Positions 43,544 to 52,304 of a DNA stretch of 64,000 bases are shown one piece after another (position 1 is the stretch's first letter; each line of letters begins with the position of its first letter). The translations under genes were made by a program, and so were the position numbers. The stretch spans positions 62,001 to 126,000 of the forward strand of contig SVOT01000002.1 in assembly GCA_015066225.1 (NCBI GenBank), in the 5' to 3' direction. Under the pieces are notes generated by a model. It saw only the letters and a list, made by a program, of their open reading frames with translations. It searched no databases and had not been told where the DNA came from. The stretch comes from Oscillospiraceae bacterium. Its GTDB lineage: Bacteria; Bacillota; Clostridia; Oscillospirales; Acutalibacteraceae.

Positions 43544-44947
43544 ATGGATGACCCCGGACCTAATTTTATTTTGGCCCAAGCAAGTGAACTTTCACAAAAC
43601 CCGGCAGGAGGAAGCTTGGTATTTAAAATCCTTTTACTGCTGGCACTTATTCTTGTAAACGCATATTTTGCCATGGCGGAAATCGCCGTTATTTCTCTTA
43701 ACGATGCAAAAATTGAAAAAATGGCAGAAGACGGTCACAAAAAAGCAAAGCTTGTTTTAAAGCTTACGAATAACCCCACAAAATTCCTTTCCACTATCCA
43801 AATAGGCATAACTCTTGCAGGGTTTCTGACCTCTGCTTCTGCGGCAACCTCTTTTGCAGAGCTTCTCACAGATGCGGTAACCGGTAAATTCGGCTTGCCC
43901 GAAAGCATTGTTTCACCTGTTGCAGTTGTGCTGATTACTTTGGTAATGTCTTATTTCTCCCTTGTTCTGGGCGAGCTTGTTCCCAAAAGAATCGGTATGC
44001 AGATTCCCGAAAAGGTAGCCTTTGCGGTTGCAAAGCCCCTTTACGTAATTTCAAGACTTGCTTCACCCTTTGTTAAATTCCTTTCTCTTTCAACCAACGC
44101 TGTTGTCAGACTTTTCGGCTTTGACCCCAATGCTGATGAAGAGGTTGTTACCGAGGAAGAAATCAGAATGATGGTTGACGTTGGTGGCGAAAAGGGCGTT
44201 ATTGAAGACGACCAGAAGGAAATGATAAATAACATCTTCGAGTTTGACGATATGGATGCAGGCGACGTTATGACCCACCGTACAGACGTTGTTGCCGCAG
44301 ACGTTAACGACACAACTCTTGAAGAGTTTATGGCGCTTGCCATTGAAAACGGCAGGTCCAGAATCCCCCTTTATGACGAGGATATTGACAATATCGTCGG
44401 TATTGTTTATATCAAGGACCTTCTTAAATACGTCGGTAAAGAGGTTAAAGTAAAGGGTACTTTGAAAAATATAATGAGAGAGCCTTATTTCGTTCCCGAA
44501 ACGAAAGCCTGTGGCGAGCTTTTCAAGGAAATGAGAATAAAGCGGATTCAGATGGCTGTTGTTGTTGACGAATACGGCGGTACGGCAGGTATTGTTACTC
44601 TTGAAGATATAGTCGAAGCCGTTATGGGCGACATCCAGGATGAATACGACAGGGAAGAAGAGGAAATCTCAAAAATCGACGAAAACACCTTCACCGTTGA
44701 GGGAACCATAGACATTGAAGAAATCGACGAGCTTATCGGAAAGGAGCTCCCCGAGGGTGACTACGAAACCCTTGCGGGCTTTATTATGGACGAGCTTCAG
44801 TGTATTCCCAAAAACGGCGAAATGAACGAGGTTGTTTTCGAAAACGTCAAATTCACCGTTCTTGAGGTTGAAGACAGGCGAATCGAGAAAATTAAGGTTG
44901 AAATTACGCCTGTTGTCGAAGAGGACAGCGAAGATACGGAAAAATAA
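43544..44947 (+). CDS. CNNM/CBS-domain membrane protein (TlyC/CorC-like)
   Basis: A 467-residue membrane protein often labelled hemolysin. It has an N-terminal DUF21/CNNM domain with three to four helices (LLLALILVNAYFAMAEIAVISLND near 30; ITLVMSYFSLVLGELVPKRIG-like segment near 125), two CBS domains (DVMTHRTDVV near 240; VKGTLKNIMREPYFVP near 305) and a C-terminal CorC_HlyC domain (FTVEGTIDIEEIDEL). Relatives act in Mg2+ or Co2+ transport. AAAGGAG fixes the ATG at 43544. Confidence 0.9.
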   Translation: MDDPGPNFILAQASELSQNPAGGSLVFKILLLLALILVNAYFAMAEIAVISLNDAKIEKMAEDGHKKAKLVLKLTNNPTKFLSTIQIGITLAGFLTSASAATSFAELLTDAVTGKFGLPESIVSPVAVVLITLVMSYFSLVLGELVPKRIGMQIPEKVAFAVAKPLYVISRLASPFVKFLSLSTNAVVRLFGFDPNADEEVVTEEEIRMMVDVGGEKGVIEDDQKEMINNIFEFDDMDAGDVMTHRTDVVAADVNDTTLEEFMALAIENGRSRIPLYDEDIDNIVGIVYIKDLLKYVGKEVKVKGTLKNIMREPYFVPETKACGELFKEMRIKRIQMAVVVDEYGGTAGIVTLEDIVEAVMGDIQDEYDREEEEISKIDENTFTVEGTIDIEEIDELIGKELPEGDYETLAGFIMDELQCIPKNGEMNEVVFENVKFTVLEVEDRRIEKIKVEITPVVEEDSEDTEK

Positions 44948-44951
44948 ACTG

Positions 44952-44988
44952 ACTGCATCAAAGGGCAAACCTTTGGTGCAGTACTTTT
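44952..44988 (+). terminator. Hairpin terminator, possibly partial
   Basis: ACTGCATCAAAGG pairs with CCTTTGGTGCAGT around GCAAA, followed by ACTTTTG. The short T-run suggests incomplete termination before the next gene. Confidence 0.65.
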
Positions 44989-45001
44989 GAAAGAGGCAGT
45001 T

Positions 45002-45673
45002 ATGAAAAAAACGATAAGAGTTTTAGTGTGTGCGGTGTTGCTTGTGTCCCTTGCAATCAGCGCAAACGCAGAATATTTCAACGGTGCTGACTTGTTTTCG
45101 GTTGAGTTGCCGGACGGCTTTGAGCAAACCGGCACAGCAACTGCAGAATTCAGCTTTTATAGCGAAAACGGCGACAATTTTGCAGTGAGCTACGTTGAAA
45201 ATGCAGATGTTAAGGAGCCTTTTTGCCCCGGTAATCTCAACGAAAAGGATATCGAAGAATATAAAAAAGCCCTTATTAAAGAGAATGAGGATATTCTCGG
45301 CAAGTTTACTGAAAGCTTTGAAATGAAGGCACTTTCCTGTGAAAGATTGAAGCACCCCGACGATACCTCGGCTATTGTAACTGTTTTGAAAATAAAGGTT
45401 GAAATGAACGGGGAGGAGCTTGTTTATTTCAACAAGGTGTATGAATTCGGCGGAGTGGATTATAAATATACGTTCACATTCTCCACTCAGGATGAAAAAA
45501 GAAAAGACTCCTTTGATGAGGCATTTAATTCGATAGATATTTTCGAGCCGTACATCAGAAGTGTGGGCGAGGATATTGCAGTTTATTCGGTGGCGGGGTT
45601 CATAGGCTTGCTTATTGTTGCGGGAATCATAAGATTTATAAGAACACCCGACAAAAAACAGCGTAAAAAATAA
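45002..45673 (+). CDS. Secreted/membrane-anchored protein of unknown function
   Basis: I do not recognise the family. The 223-residue product has a signal peptide (MKKTIRVLVCAVLLVSLAIS, cleavage after ANA), an extracellular domain beginning FSVELPDGFEQTG that resembles PsbP- or DUF-type lipoprotein domains, and a C-terminal membrane helix (VAGFIGLLIVAGIIRFI) followed by a basic tail. It is therefore type-I anchored with its domain outside. GAAAGAGG before ATG 45002 decides the start. Confidence 0.8.
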   Translation: MKKTIRVLVCAVLLVSLAISANAEYFNGADLFSVELPDGFEQTGTATAEFSFYSENGDNFAVSYVENADVKEPFCPGNLNEKDIEEYKKALIKENEDILGKFTESFEMKALSCERLKHPDDTSAIVTVLKIKVEMNGEELVYFNKVYEFGGVDYKYTFTFSTQDEKRKDSFDEAFNSIDIFEPYIRSVGEDIAVYSVAGFIGLLIVAGIIRFIRTPDKKQRKK

Positions 45674-45675
45674 AG

Positions 45676-45713
45676 AAAAGTGATATGAGCAATTGCTCAT
45701 ATCACTTTTTTTA
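45676..45713. terminator. Bidirectional terminator
   Basis: AAAAGTGATATGAGC and GCTCATATCACTTTT are perfect arms around AATT, with A-run before and T-run after; serves both converging genes. Confidence 0.9.
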
Positions 45714-46631
45714 CGCTAATCTGCTGTATTCTTCCTCGGTTATTTCAATAACCTTGCCGTGCTTGAAGCCGTAGGGGAAGCTGAAGAGCTCTGTCGCTCT
45801 TGAAAAATTCATATCACCGGGCTTTGATGAAACAAAGGGAACGTAGCCCATCTTCTCCTTTTCGCAGCCGAAAAAGTCAAGCATAAGGCACCATCTGCCG
45901 TCGGGCAGGGTGTAGGTTGTGGGGCCCTCGTATGCACCGGGGTGCTGAATTTCCCTGTCCATATATTCTTCAAATTTTTCATCGTGAATAAATGGACCGT
46001 AAAGGTTTTTTGATGTTGCGTGCATATTCATCGGCGGATTTGATGAGTTTTTATAGAAAAGGTGATAAGTGTCGCCCACCTTTGTTATGTGGGAGTCGAG
46101 AATTTCATTTTTCTTTGTAAAGTACAGCTTAGGCTCCGAAAAGCTTTCAAAATCCTTTGTTACCGAGCAATAAATTGACATATGGGTGAAGTCGTCCTCT
46201 TCAACGGTTGAGCCCCAATGGATTAGATATTCTTCAGTTTTTTCATCAAAGAAAATTTCGGGAGCCCACATACAGCCGAAATCGTCACGGCCGAAATGAA
46301 CGAGCCTCTGCTCTGAAAAATTAACAAGGTCATCGGTTTTCCACATAGAAAGACATTTGCTGCCGTGGCTGTTGATATGCTTCCAGTCAACGTTATAGTT
46401 TTCATCAAACTTTGTTGCTATGCACAGGTCGGTTGTGAGAATAACAAAACCACCCGTGTGAAGTCGCACAATTTCAATGTCGCGGCAGCCTCTGTCCCCA
46501 AGTGTGCTCATAAGCACGGGATTGCCGCCGTTTACAGCTTCCCAATTAAAGCCATCGGCACTTTTGCCGAAATAGACAGCCTCACCGTCGGGAGTGATTT
46601 TTTCTTTGAAGTGAACAAACAAATATGGCAT
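45711..46631 (-). CDS. GH43-like five-bladed beta-propeller glycosidase
   Basis: A 306-residue protein without signal peptide. The fold markers fit GH43: RDIEIVRLHTGGF near residue 50 (candidate catalytic base Asp), WAPEIFFDEKTEEYLIHWGS near 118, ILDSHITKVGDTYHLFY near 178 (pKa-tuning Asp) and AYEGPTTYTLPDGRW near 234 (candidate acid Glu). Such enzymes remove arabinose or xylose residues, but the substrate is not predictable here. AGAGGTG lies five bases before ATG. Confidence 0.75.
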   Translation of the reverse strand: MPYLFVHFKEKITPDGEAVYFGKSADGFNWEAVNGGNPVLMSTLGDRGCRDIEIVRLHTGGFVILTTDLCIATKFDENYNVDWKHINSHGSKCLSMWKTDDLVNFSEQRLVHFGRDDFGCMWAPEIFFDEKTEEYLIHWGSTVEEDDFTHMSIYCSVTKDFESFSEPKLYFTKKNEILDSHITKVGDTYHLFYKNSSNPPMNMHATSKNLYGPFIHDEKFEEYMDREIQHPGAYEGPTTYTLPDGRWCLMLDFFGCEKEKMGYVPFVSSKPGDMNFSRATELFSFPYGFKHGKVIEITEEEYSRLA

Positions 46632-46688
46632 AAAAACACCTCTTTATTCAAGAATATCAAAATCGTTGAGAATTTTCAAGCCTCAGCG

Positions 46689-46717
46689 TTGAAATAAGAA
46701 AATAATCGTGATATATT
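46689..46717 (+). promoter_or_regulatory. Promoter of the AlkD-like gene
   Basis: TTGAAA-17-TATATT, 30 bases before the start. Confidence 0.6.
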
Positions 46718-46747
46718 CAATAGAGAATAAAAAACGGAGATTATTTT

Positions 46748-47434
46748 ATGTATAACAAAGAGAATTTGCAAGAAAAACTATTTTCACTTGCAGATGAAAA
46801 ATACAAAGATTTTCACTCAAAGCTTATACCCACAGTGGATGAAGCTGTTGTTATGGGTGTGCGTACACCCGTTTTGAGAAAATTTGCAAACGAAATTTCA
46901 AAAACAGGTGATGCGGAGCAGTTTTTGAATGATTTGCCCCACAAATATTACGAGGAAAATAATCTTCACGCCTTTCTTCTTGAAAGAATCGCAAATTACG
47001 ATGAATTGATTGAACGGCTTGATGAGTTTTTGCCCTTTGTTGATAATTGGGCTACCTGTGATATGATGCGCCCCAAAATCCTCAAAAGCAACAGAAAAAG
47101 GCTGTTGGAGGATATTCGGCGGTGGATAAAATCGCCTTATGTTTACGAGGTGAGATATGCGATAAATTGCCTTATGACATATTTCCTGGATGAGGATTTT
47201 GATGAAGAATTCTACAATATTGTTATTGGGGTAAATAACGACGATTACTACATTTTTATGGCAAAGGCTTGGTATTTTGCAACGGCACTTGCCAAGCAAT
47301 ACAGCTCTGCCGTAAAGGTTTTGGAGGAAAGAAGGCTGGATAAAAAGACCCACAACAAAACAATTCAGAAGGCGGTGGAAAGCTACCGCCTGAGCTCAGA
47401 AGAAAAGGCGTATTTAAAAACGCTGAAATGTTGA
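46748..47434 (+). CDS. DNA alkylation repair protein, AlkD-like HEAT repeat
   Basis: A 228-residue all-helical protein of the AlkD DNA glycosylase family, which excises alkylated bases. Signature parts are VMGVRTPVLRKFANEI near 37, EENNLHAFLLERI near 75, FLPFVDNWATCDMMRPKI near 96 and VYEVRYAINCLMTYFLDE near 134. Related proteins in gut Clostridia are similar in length. Followed by a HAD phosphatase with its own promoter overlapping the stop codon. Confidence 0.88.
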   Translation: MYNKENLQEKLFSLADEKYKDFHSKLIPTVDEAVVMGVRTPVLRKFANEISKTGDAEQFLNDLPHKYYEENNLHAFLLERIANYDELIERLDEFLPFVDNWATCDMMRPKILKSNRKRLLEDIRRWIKSPYVYEVRYAINCLMTYFLDEDFDEEFYNIVIGVNNDDYYIFMAKAWYFATALAKQYSSAVKVLEERRLDKKTHNKTIQKAVESYRLSSEEKAYLKTLKC

Positions 47435-47459
47435 AAAGGGTCGTTTTATGTGTTAAAAT
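47431..47459 (+). promoter_or_regulatory. Possible promoter for the HAD phosphatase gene
   Basis: TTGAAA-17-TAAAAT, overlapping the stop codon of the AlkD-like gene. Confidence 0.45.
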
Positions 47460-47491
47460 AGAGCATATTTTGATTTCGGGAGGTGAAAATT

Positions 47492-48169
47492 GTGATTAAA
47501 GCTGTGGTATTTGATTTGGATCACACCCTGTTTGACAGGTACGAAACCTTGAAGCTTGTTGTTAAACAGTTTGACAAGGTTTTTAAAATTAAAGAGGGTG
47601 TAACAAAAGAATACATCGCCAAAGAAATTATTTGGGCAGACAAGCACTATGTTCACCGCGGGTGGGAAGAAATCCATGCCCATCTTTGTGAAAAAGGTGT
47701 TTTTGAAGAAATACCGACCTTTGAAGAATACACAAAAAAGGTTCTTTCCTGCTTCAAGGGGGTTGCTGTGAAATATCCCTTTGCAATCCCGACTCTTCAG
47801 AAAATAAGGCGGATGGGCTACAAAACAGGGCTCATTACAAACGGCGACCACGACGTTCAGCAAAGCAAGCTCAAAATGCTGGAGCTTGATGGGTTGTTTG
47901 ATGAGGTAATTATCAGCGGAGATTATGATTTTCAAAAGCCCGATAAAAGAATTTTTCACCTTATGGCAGAAAAATTGTGCGTTGAACCCAATGAAATGAT
48001 GTATGTGGGCGATCACCCGAAATTTGATGTTGACGGCTCAAGAAATGCGGGGTGTGTGCCCGTTTGGGTCAGAACAACAGGGACTTGGATTTTTCCCGAA
48101 ATTGAAAAATGTGAGCTGCAGGTTGAAACGGTTGAGGAAATACCTGCATTAATTGACAGATTGAGGTAA
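47492..48169 (+). CDS. HAD-superfamily hydrolase (subfamily IA)
   Basis: A 225-residue phosphatase with motif I VVFDLDHTLFD, motif II LITNGDH near 118, motif III Lys in FQKPDKRIF near 150 and motif IV VGDHPKFDVDGSRNAG near 180. The cap domain lies between motifs I and II. Substrate unknown. GTG at 47492 is preferred, eight bases after GGGAGG; the upstream GTG is too close to that site. Confidence 0.88.
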   Translation: MIKAVVFDLDHTLFDRYETLKLVVKQFDKVFKIKEGVTKEYIAKEIIWADKHYVHRGWEEIHAHLCEKGVFEEIPTFEEYTKKVLSCFKGVAVKYPFAIPTLQKIRRMGYKTGLITNGDHDVQQSKLKMLELDGLFDEVIISGDYDFQKPDKRIFHLMAEKLCVEPNEMMYVGDHPKFDVDGSRNAGCVPVWVRTTGTWIFPEIEKCELQVETVEEIPALIDRLR

Positions 48170-48172
48170 TTT

Positions 48173-50083
48173 ATGAAAGGCAACAGCTTTTTACCCGTAA
48201 CCCTTGCCGAGGTTAAAGAACGAGGCTGGGCAGAGGTTGATTTTGTATATGTTTGCGGTGACGCTTACGTTGACCACCCGTCATTCGGCGCCGCAATAAT
48301 AACCCGTATGCTGGAAAGCCTCGGGTTTAACGTTGCTTTTCTTGCCCAACCTGACTATAAAAGCATCCGTGATTTCAAGCGCTTCGGCAAGCCTCGTCTG
48401 GGTTTTCTTGTCAGCGCGGGCAACATAGATTCAATGGTAGCCCATTATTCCGTTGCCAAAAGAAAAAGAAGCTACGATTATTATTCACCCGGCGGCAAAT
48501 TCGGGCTTCGTCCCGACAGGGCAACCGATGTTTATTGCCGTCTTATAAGAGAAGCTTACCCCGACAGCGCAATAATTGTGGGCGGGCTTGAGGCTTCGCT
48601 GAGAAGATTTGCTCATTATGATTACTGGAGCGACAAGGTAATTGAAAGCTTGCTGGTTTCTTCGGGAGCAGATATTCTCACCTATGGTATGGGTGAGAAT
48701 ATTATTAAAAAAATAGCACAGCTTCTTGATAAGGGTGTGCCCGTTTCAAAAATCAGAGATGTGAGAGGAACCGTCTGGTTAGGCGAAAGGGGCGACAAAA
48801 TTCATTACGATTATCTCGGTGAATGGGATTTTGAAAAGCTCAGAACAGATAAAGAATATTATGCAAAGGCATTTGCGGTGCAATATAAAAATCAGGACAG
48901 TGTTTACGGCAAGGCACTTGTTGAATACTACGGCGATAAAATGCTTGTGCAGAATCCCCCGATGCCACCCCTTGAGCGTGAGGAGTTGGATGCGATTTAT
49001 GACCTGCCGTATATGAGAAGCTACCACCCCTCATACGAAAAAATGGGTGGCGTGCCCGCTATCGAGGAGGTTCAGTTTTCTCTTACCCACAACAGGGGTT
49101 GCTTCGGCGGTTGTAATTTTTGTGCTCTCGCTTTTCACCAGGGCAGAAGCGTGCGTTCGAGAAGCATCGAAAGCGTTGTTGAGGAGGCAAGGCTCCTTAC
49201 AGAAATGCCAAATTTCAAGGGCTATATAAACGACGTGGGCGGTCCTACGGCAAACTTCAGATACCCCGCTTGTGAAAAACAGCTGAAGAGTGGCGTGTGC
49301 CCCGATAAAAAATGTCTTGCTCCCGAGCCTTGCAAAAATCTGAAGGCAGACCACAGCGAATATATAGAGCTTCTTTCAAGAATCGAGAGCCTGCCAAAAA
49401 TAAAAAAGGTTTTCATACGCTCAGGCATACGCTACGACTATCTCAATGCAGATAAATCACCATCCGGCAACGCTTTTTTCAAAAAGCTTGTTAAAGACCA
49501 CGTCAGCGGTCAATTAAAGGTTGCTCCCGAGCATTGCTCCGGAAACGTCCTTGCTCTTATGGGCAAGCCCGATTTTAAAATCTATGAAAAATTCAAGGAT
49601 AGATATTTTGAACTGACAAAAAGCTTCGGCAAGGAGCAATACCTTGTTCCCTACCTTATGTCAAGCCACCCGGGCAGCACACTTTCCGATGCGGTGAAGC
49701 TTGCGGAGTTCATAAAACGCTGGAACTATAACCCCGAGCAGGTGCAGGATTTTTACCCCACACCGGGAACGGCGTCAACTGTTATGTTTTACACTGAGCT
49801 CAACCCATTCACAATGAAGCCGGTGTATGTCCCCAAAACGGCTGAGGAAAAGCGTATGCAAAGAGCGCTTCTCCAATGCGCTGACCCCAAAAATGCAGAC
49901 CTTGTGAGAACGGCTTTAAGAAAATGCCACAGAGAAGACCTTATCGGCTACGACAAAAAATGCCTTGTAAAGCCATCGTATCAGGATAGGGTCAACGAGG
50001 CAAAAAGCAAAAGGGCGAGCTCACAGAAACAGCGTAAAAATCCGAGGACAACAAACAAAAAACAGGGAAAGAGGCGTTATTGA
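48173..50083 (+). CDS. YgiQ-family radical SAM protein
   Basis: A 636-residue protein. The radical SAM cluster motif is CFGGCNFCAL near residue 315 (C-x3-C-x2-C), preceded by a UPF0313 N-terminal domain with YVCGDAYVDHPSFGAAIITRMLE near 27 and EASLRRFAHYDYWSD near 142. The C-terminal DUF3362 region and a basic tail (KQRKNPRTTNKKQGKRRY) follow. The family's reaction is unknown. Its stop overlaps the start of the next gene as TGATG. Confidence 0.92.
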   Translation: MKGNSFLPVTLAEVKERGWAEVDFVYVCGDAYVDHPSFGAAIITRMLESLGFNVAFLAQPDYKSIRDFKRFGKPRLGFLVSAGNIDSMVAHYSVAKRKRSYDYYSPGGKFGLRPDRATDVYCRLIREAYPDSAIIVGGLEASLRRFAHYDYWSDKVIESLLVSSGADILTYGMGENIIKKIAQLLDKGVPVSKIRDVRGTVWLGERGDKIHYDYLGEWDFEKLRTDKEYYAKAFAVQYKNQDSVYGKALVEYYGDKMLVQNPPMPPLEREELDAIYDLPYMRSYHPSYEKMGGVPAIEEVQFSLTHNRGCFGGCNFCALAFHQGRSVRSRSIESVVEEARLLTEMPNFKGYINDVGGPTANFRYPACEKQLKSGVCPDKKCLAPEPCKNLKADHSEYIELLSRIESLPKIKKVFIRSGIRYDYLNADKSPSGNAFFKKLVKDHVSGQLKVAPEHCSGNVLALMGKPDFKIYEKFKDRYFELTKSFGKEQYLVPYLMSSHPGSTLSDAVKLAEFIKRWNYNPEQVQDFYPTPGTASTVMFYTELNPFTMKPVYVPKTAEEKRMQRALLQCADPKNADLVRTALRKCHREDLIGYDKKCLVKPSYQDRVNEAKSKRASSQKQRKNPRTTNKKQGKRRY

Positions 50084-51024
50084 TGCAGCTTTTAAAAATA
50101 GATAAAGAAAATTACGTCGGTCAGGCAGACCCGTTTATTTTCAAACACGATGGAAGATATTATATTTACACAACAGGGGATGACGGCTTGTATGCCCACT
50201 CCTGTGATAAGCTTCTGGGCGAATGGAAGTTCGAGGGCAGGGTTTTCACTATTGAGGGAAAAGACCATTTTTGGGCACCGTCCGTAATTTTTCACGAGGG
50301 CAAATTCTATGTTTACTTTTCTTTTGAGTATTATGACGTTGAGCCCGACCAAGGCGGTCACCATCAGGCGATGCACGTAATTGAAAGCGAAAACCCATTG
50401 GGACCGTTTTCCGAGGCAAAGCCCATATTAAAGCCATTTTCCATTGATTCACACATTGTAAAAACAGATGCGGGCTTGTTCCTTTTCTATTCGCCCAACA
50501 CCTTTGAGGGTGAAAGAATCGGTACACACATAGTCGTTCAGAAAATGGCGGACCCCTACACACCTGTCGGTGAGCCCGTTCCCGTTGTGAAAGCATCCAT
50601 TGATGAAGAAATTTTCTGCAGAAACCGCTATAAAGAGGGTCAGCATTGGCACACAATAGAGGGTGCATATTGGTTCCGTGAGGGCGATTGGCAATACCTT
50701 ATGTACAGCGGCGGCAGATATGAGGATGAAACGTATTTTGTGGGTTATGCGGCGGCGAAAACCGACGAACAGGATTTGACAAAGGTTAAATTTCAGAAAA
50801 TGCCCGATGACAATACATATGCACCGCTTCTCAGAAGCAACGCTTGGGAAGAAGGCACGGGTCACAACAGCGTTATAAAGGTTGACGGTCAGTATTATAT
50901 CGTTTACCACGCAAGAAACACCGAGCTTGACGGTCTTCAGGGCGACAGAAGAAATGCACGAATTGCAAAAATGCACGTCAAAGACGGCAAAATTGAAGTT
51001 GAAAGATACTTTGACCATATTTAA
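50083..51024 (+). CDS. GH43-family glycosidase
   Basis: A 313-residue five-bladed propeller with all three GH43 catalytic positions: base Asp in GQADPFIF near 14, Asp in FSIDSHIVK near 125 and acid Glu in HTIEGAYWF near 192. There is no signal peptide, so it would act on imported arabino- or xylo-oligosaccharides. Coupled to ygiQ by TGATG, followed 19 bases later by a class II aldolase; together with the transporter downstream this suggests a pentose or deoxysugar route. Confidence 0.85.
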   Translation: MQLLKIDKENYVGQADPFIFKHDGRYYIYTTGDDGLYAHSCDKLLGEWKFEGRVFTIEGKDHFWAPSVIFHEGKFYVYFSFEYYDVEPDQGGHHQAMHVIESENPLGPFSEAKPILKPFSIDSHIVKTDAGLFLFYSPNTFEGERIGTHIVVQKMADPYTPVGEPVPVVKASIDEEIFCRNRYKEGQHWHTIEGAYWFREGDWQYLMYSGGRYEDETYFVGYAAAKTDEQDLTKVKFQKMPDDNTYAPLLRSNAWEEGTGHNSVIKVDGQYYIVYHARNTELDGLQGDRRNARIAKMHVKDGKIEVERYFDHI

Positions 51025-51043
51025 AAAACGGAGAATGAGAAAA

Positions 51044-52144
51044 ATGGTACTTGATCAATTAGTAAGGTTTTCAAATTTTTACGGCAGTAACGAGGAGCTT
51101 GTGCTTGCAGGCGGCGGCAACACCTCTGCAAAAGACGGCGACGTTATGTATATCAAGGGCTCGGGCACACGCCTTGCAGACATCACTGCCGAAGGCTTTG
51201 TCAGAATGAGCAGAGAAAAAACAGCAGAAATTTTCACAAAGGTTTACCCCGCAGAGGATAAGGAGAGGGAGGCACTTTCCCTTGCAGACCTGATGGCGGC
51301 AAAATTGCCCGGCCAGGAGTCAAAGCGCCCCAGTGTTGAAACAACTCTTCATTCACTTTTTCCTCACACCTTTGTGTTGCACCTTCACCCCTCGCTTATA
51401 AACGGAATTACCTGTGCCAAAAACGGCAGGGCTGTAGCAGAGGAGCTTTTCGGCGATTCGGTTTTGTGGATTGAGCCCACAAAGCCCGGCTACACTCTTG
51501 CAAAGCATTGTTACGAAATGCTTTGTGAGTATAAAGAAAAGCAGGGCAGGGATGCAGATATTCTTCTTCTTGCAAACCACGGTATTTTTATTGCCGACAA
51601 CACAACAGAGGGTCTTGATGAAAAGCTTTTCAGCGTTATGTCAAAAATCAGAGCACGCATTGAAGTCGAGGCGGATTTTGAAATCGGTGAGTTTAACGGC
51701 GATATGGCTCAGGAAATGTTTAACGAAATTTCCGACGCATACGGCGAAGACAGCGTTATAACCTATGAGCCCTCAACGGTCGCACTGAGCTTTTGTGAGA
51801 GCGAGGATGCTTTCAAGAAGATTTATCTTCCCTTTAACCCCGACCAGATAGTTTATTGCAAGCCTTACCCCGTTTTTGTTGAAGAAAAGGGACAGGTGGC
51901 AGAGAAGGTTGCAGAATACAAAAACGCAAACGGCTTTTTGCCCAAAATTATTTTCGTCAAGGGTTGCGGAATGTATGCTGTTGACTATTCTGAAAAGGGT
52001 AGTGAAACGGCGGCGGCTCTGTTTAACGATGCTATGAAAATTGCCTGCTATGCTGAAAACTTCGGTGGTGCAATGCCCCAGAGTGAGGAGCTCACGGATT
52101 TCATTGTTAACTGGGAAGCAGAAAGCTATCGCAGCAAGCAGTAA
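51044..52144 (+). CDS. Class II aldolase/adducin family protein
   Basis: A 366-residue protein with the zinc aldolase core: LAGGGNTSAKDGDVMYIKGSG near residue 20-40 and the metal-binding HLHPSLINGI near 110, then LLANHGIFIADNT near 170. The extra C-terminal 150 residues resemble the aldolase half of RhaD-type bifunctional proteins without the dehydrogenase. It may cleave a deoxy-ketose phosphate such as rhamnulose phosphate; no kinase or isomerase partner is seen. ATG 51044 follows CGGAG; upstream frame is antisense-free read-through of the previous gene. Confidence 0.82.
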   Translation: MVLDQLVRFSNFYGSNEELVLAGGGNTSAKDGDVMYIKGSGTRLADITAEGFVRMSREKTAEIFTKVYPAEDKEREALSLADLMAAKLPGQESKRPSVETTLHSLFPHTFVLHLHPSLINGITCAKNGRAVAEELFGDSVLWIEPTKPGYTLAKHCYEMLCEYKEKQGRDADILLLANHGIFIADNTTEGLDEKLFSVMSKIRARIEVEADFEIGEFNGDMAQEMFNEISDAYGEDSVITYEPSTVALSFCESEDAFKKIYLPFNPDQIVYCKPYPVFVEEKGQVAEKVAEYKNANGFLPKIIFVKGCGMYAVDYSEKGSETAAALFNDAMKIACYAENFGGAMPQSEELTDFIVNWEAESYRSKQ

Positions 52145-52229
52145 AACAAAAACCAGACAATAAAATAAACAAAAAAAGCCTGTGTTATTTATGGAATATT
52201 CCAAAAAATAATATGGGCTATTTATTTTA

Positions 52230-52258
52230 TTGGCTTTTTAGGAAATGTGTGTTACAAT
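52230..52258 (+). promoter_or_regulatory. Promoter of the MFS sugar transporter
   Basis: TTGGCT-17-TACAAT, 47 bases before the start codon. Confidence 0.55.
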
Positions 52259-52304
52259 TACACTTGTATAAAAACGGTTAATTCCGTAAAAGGAGGAGAA
52301 CATC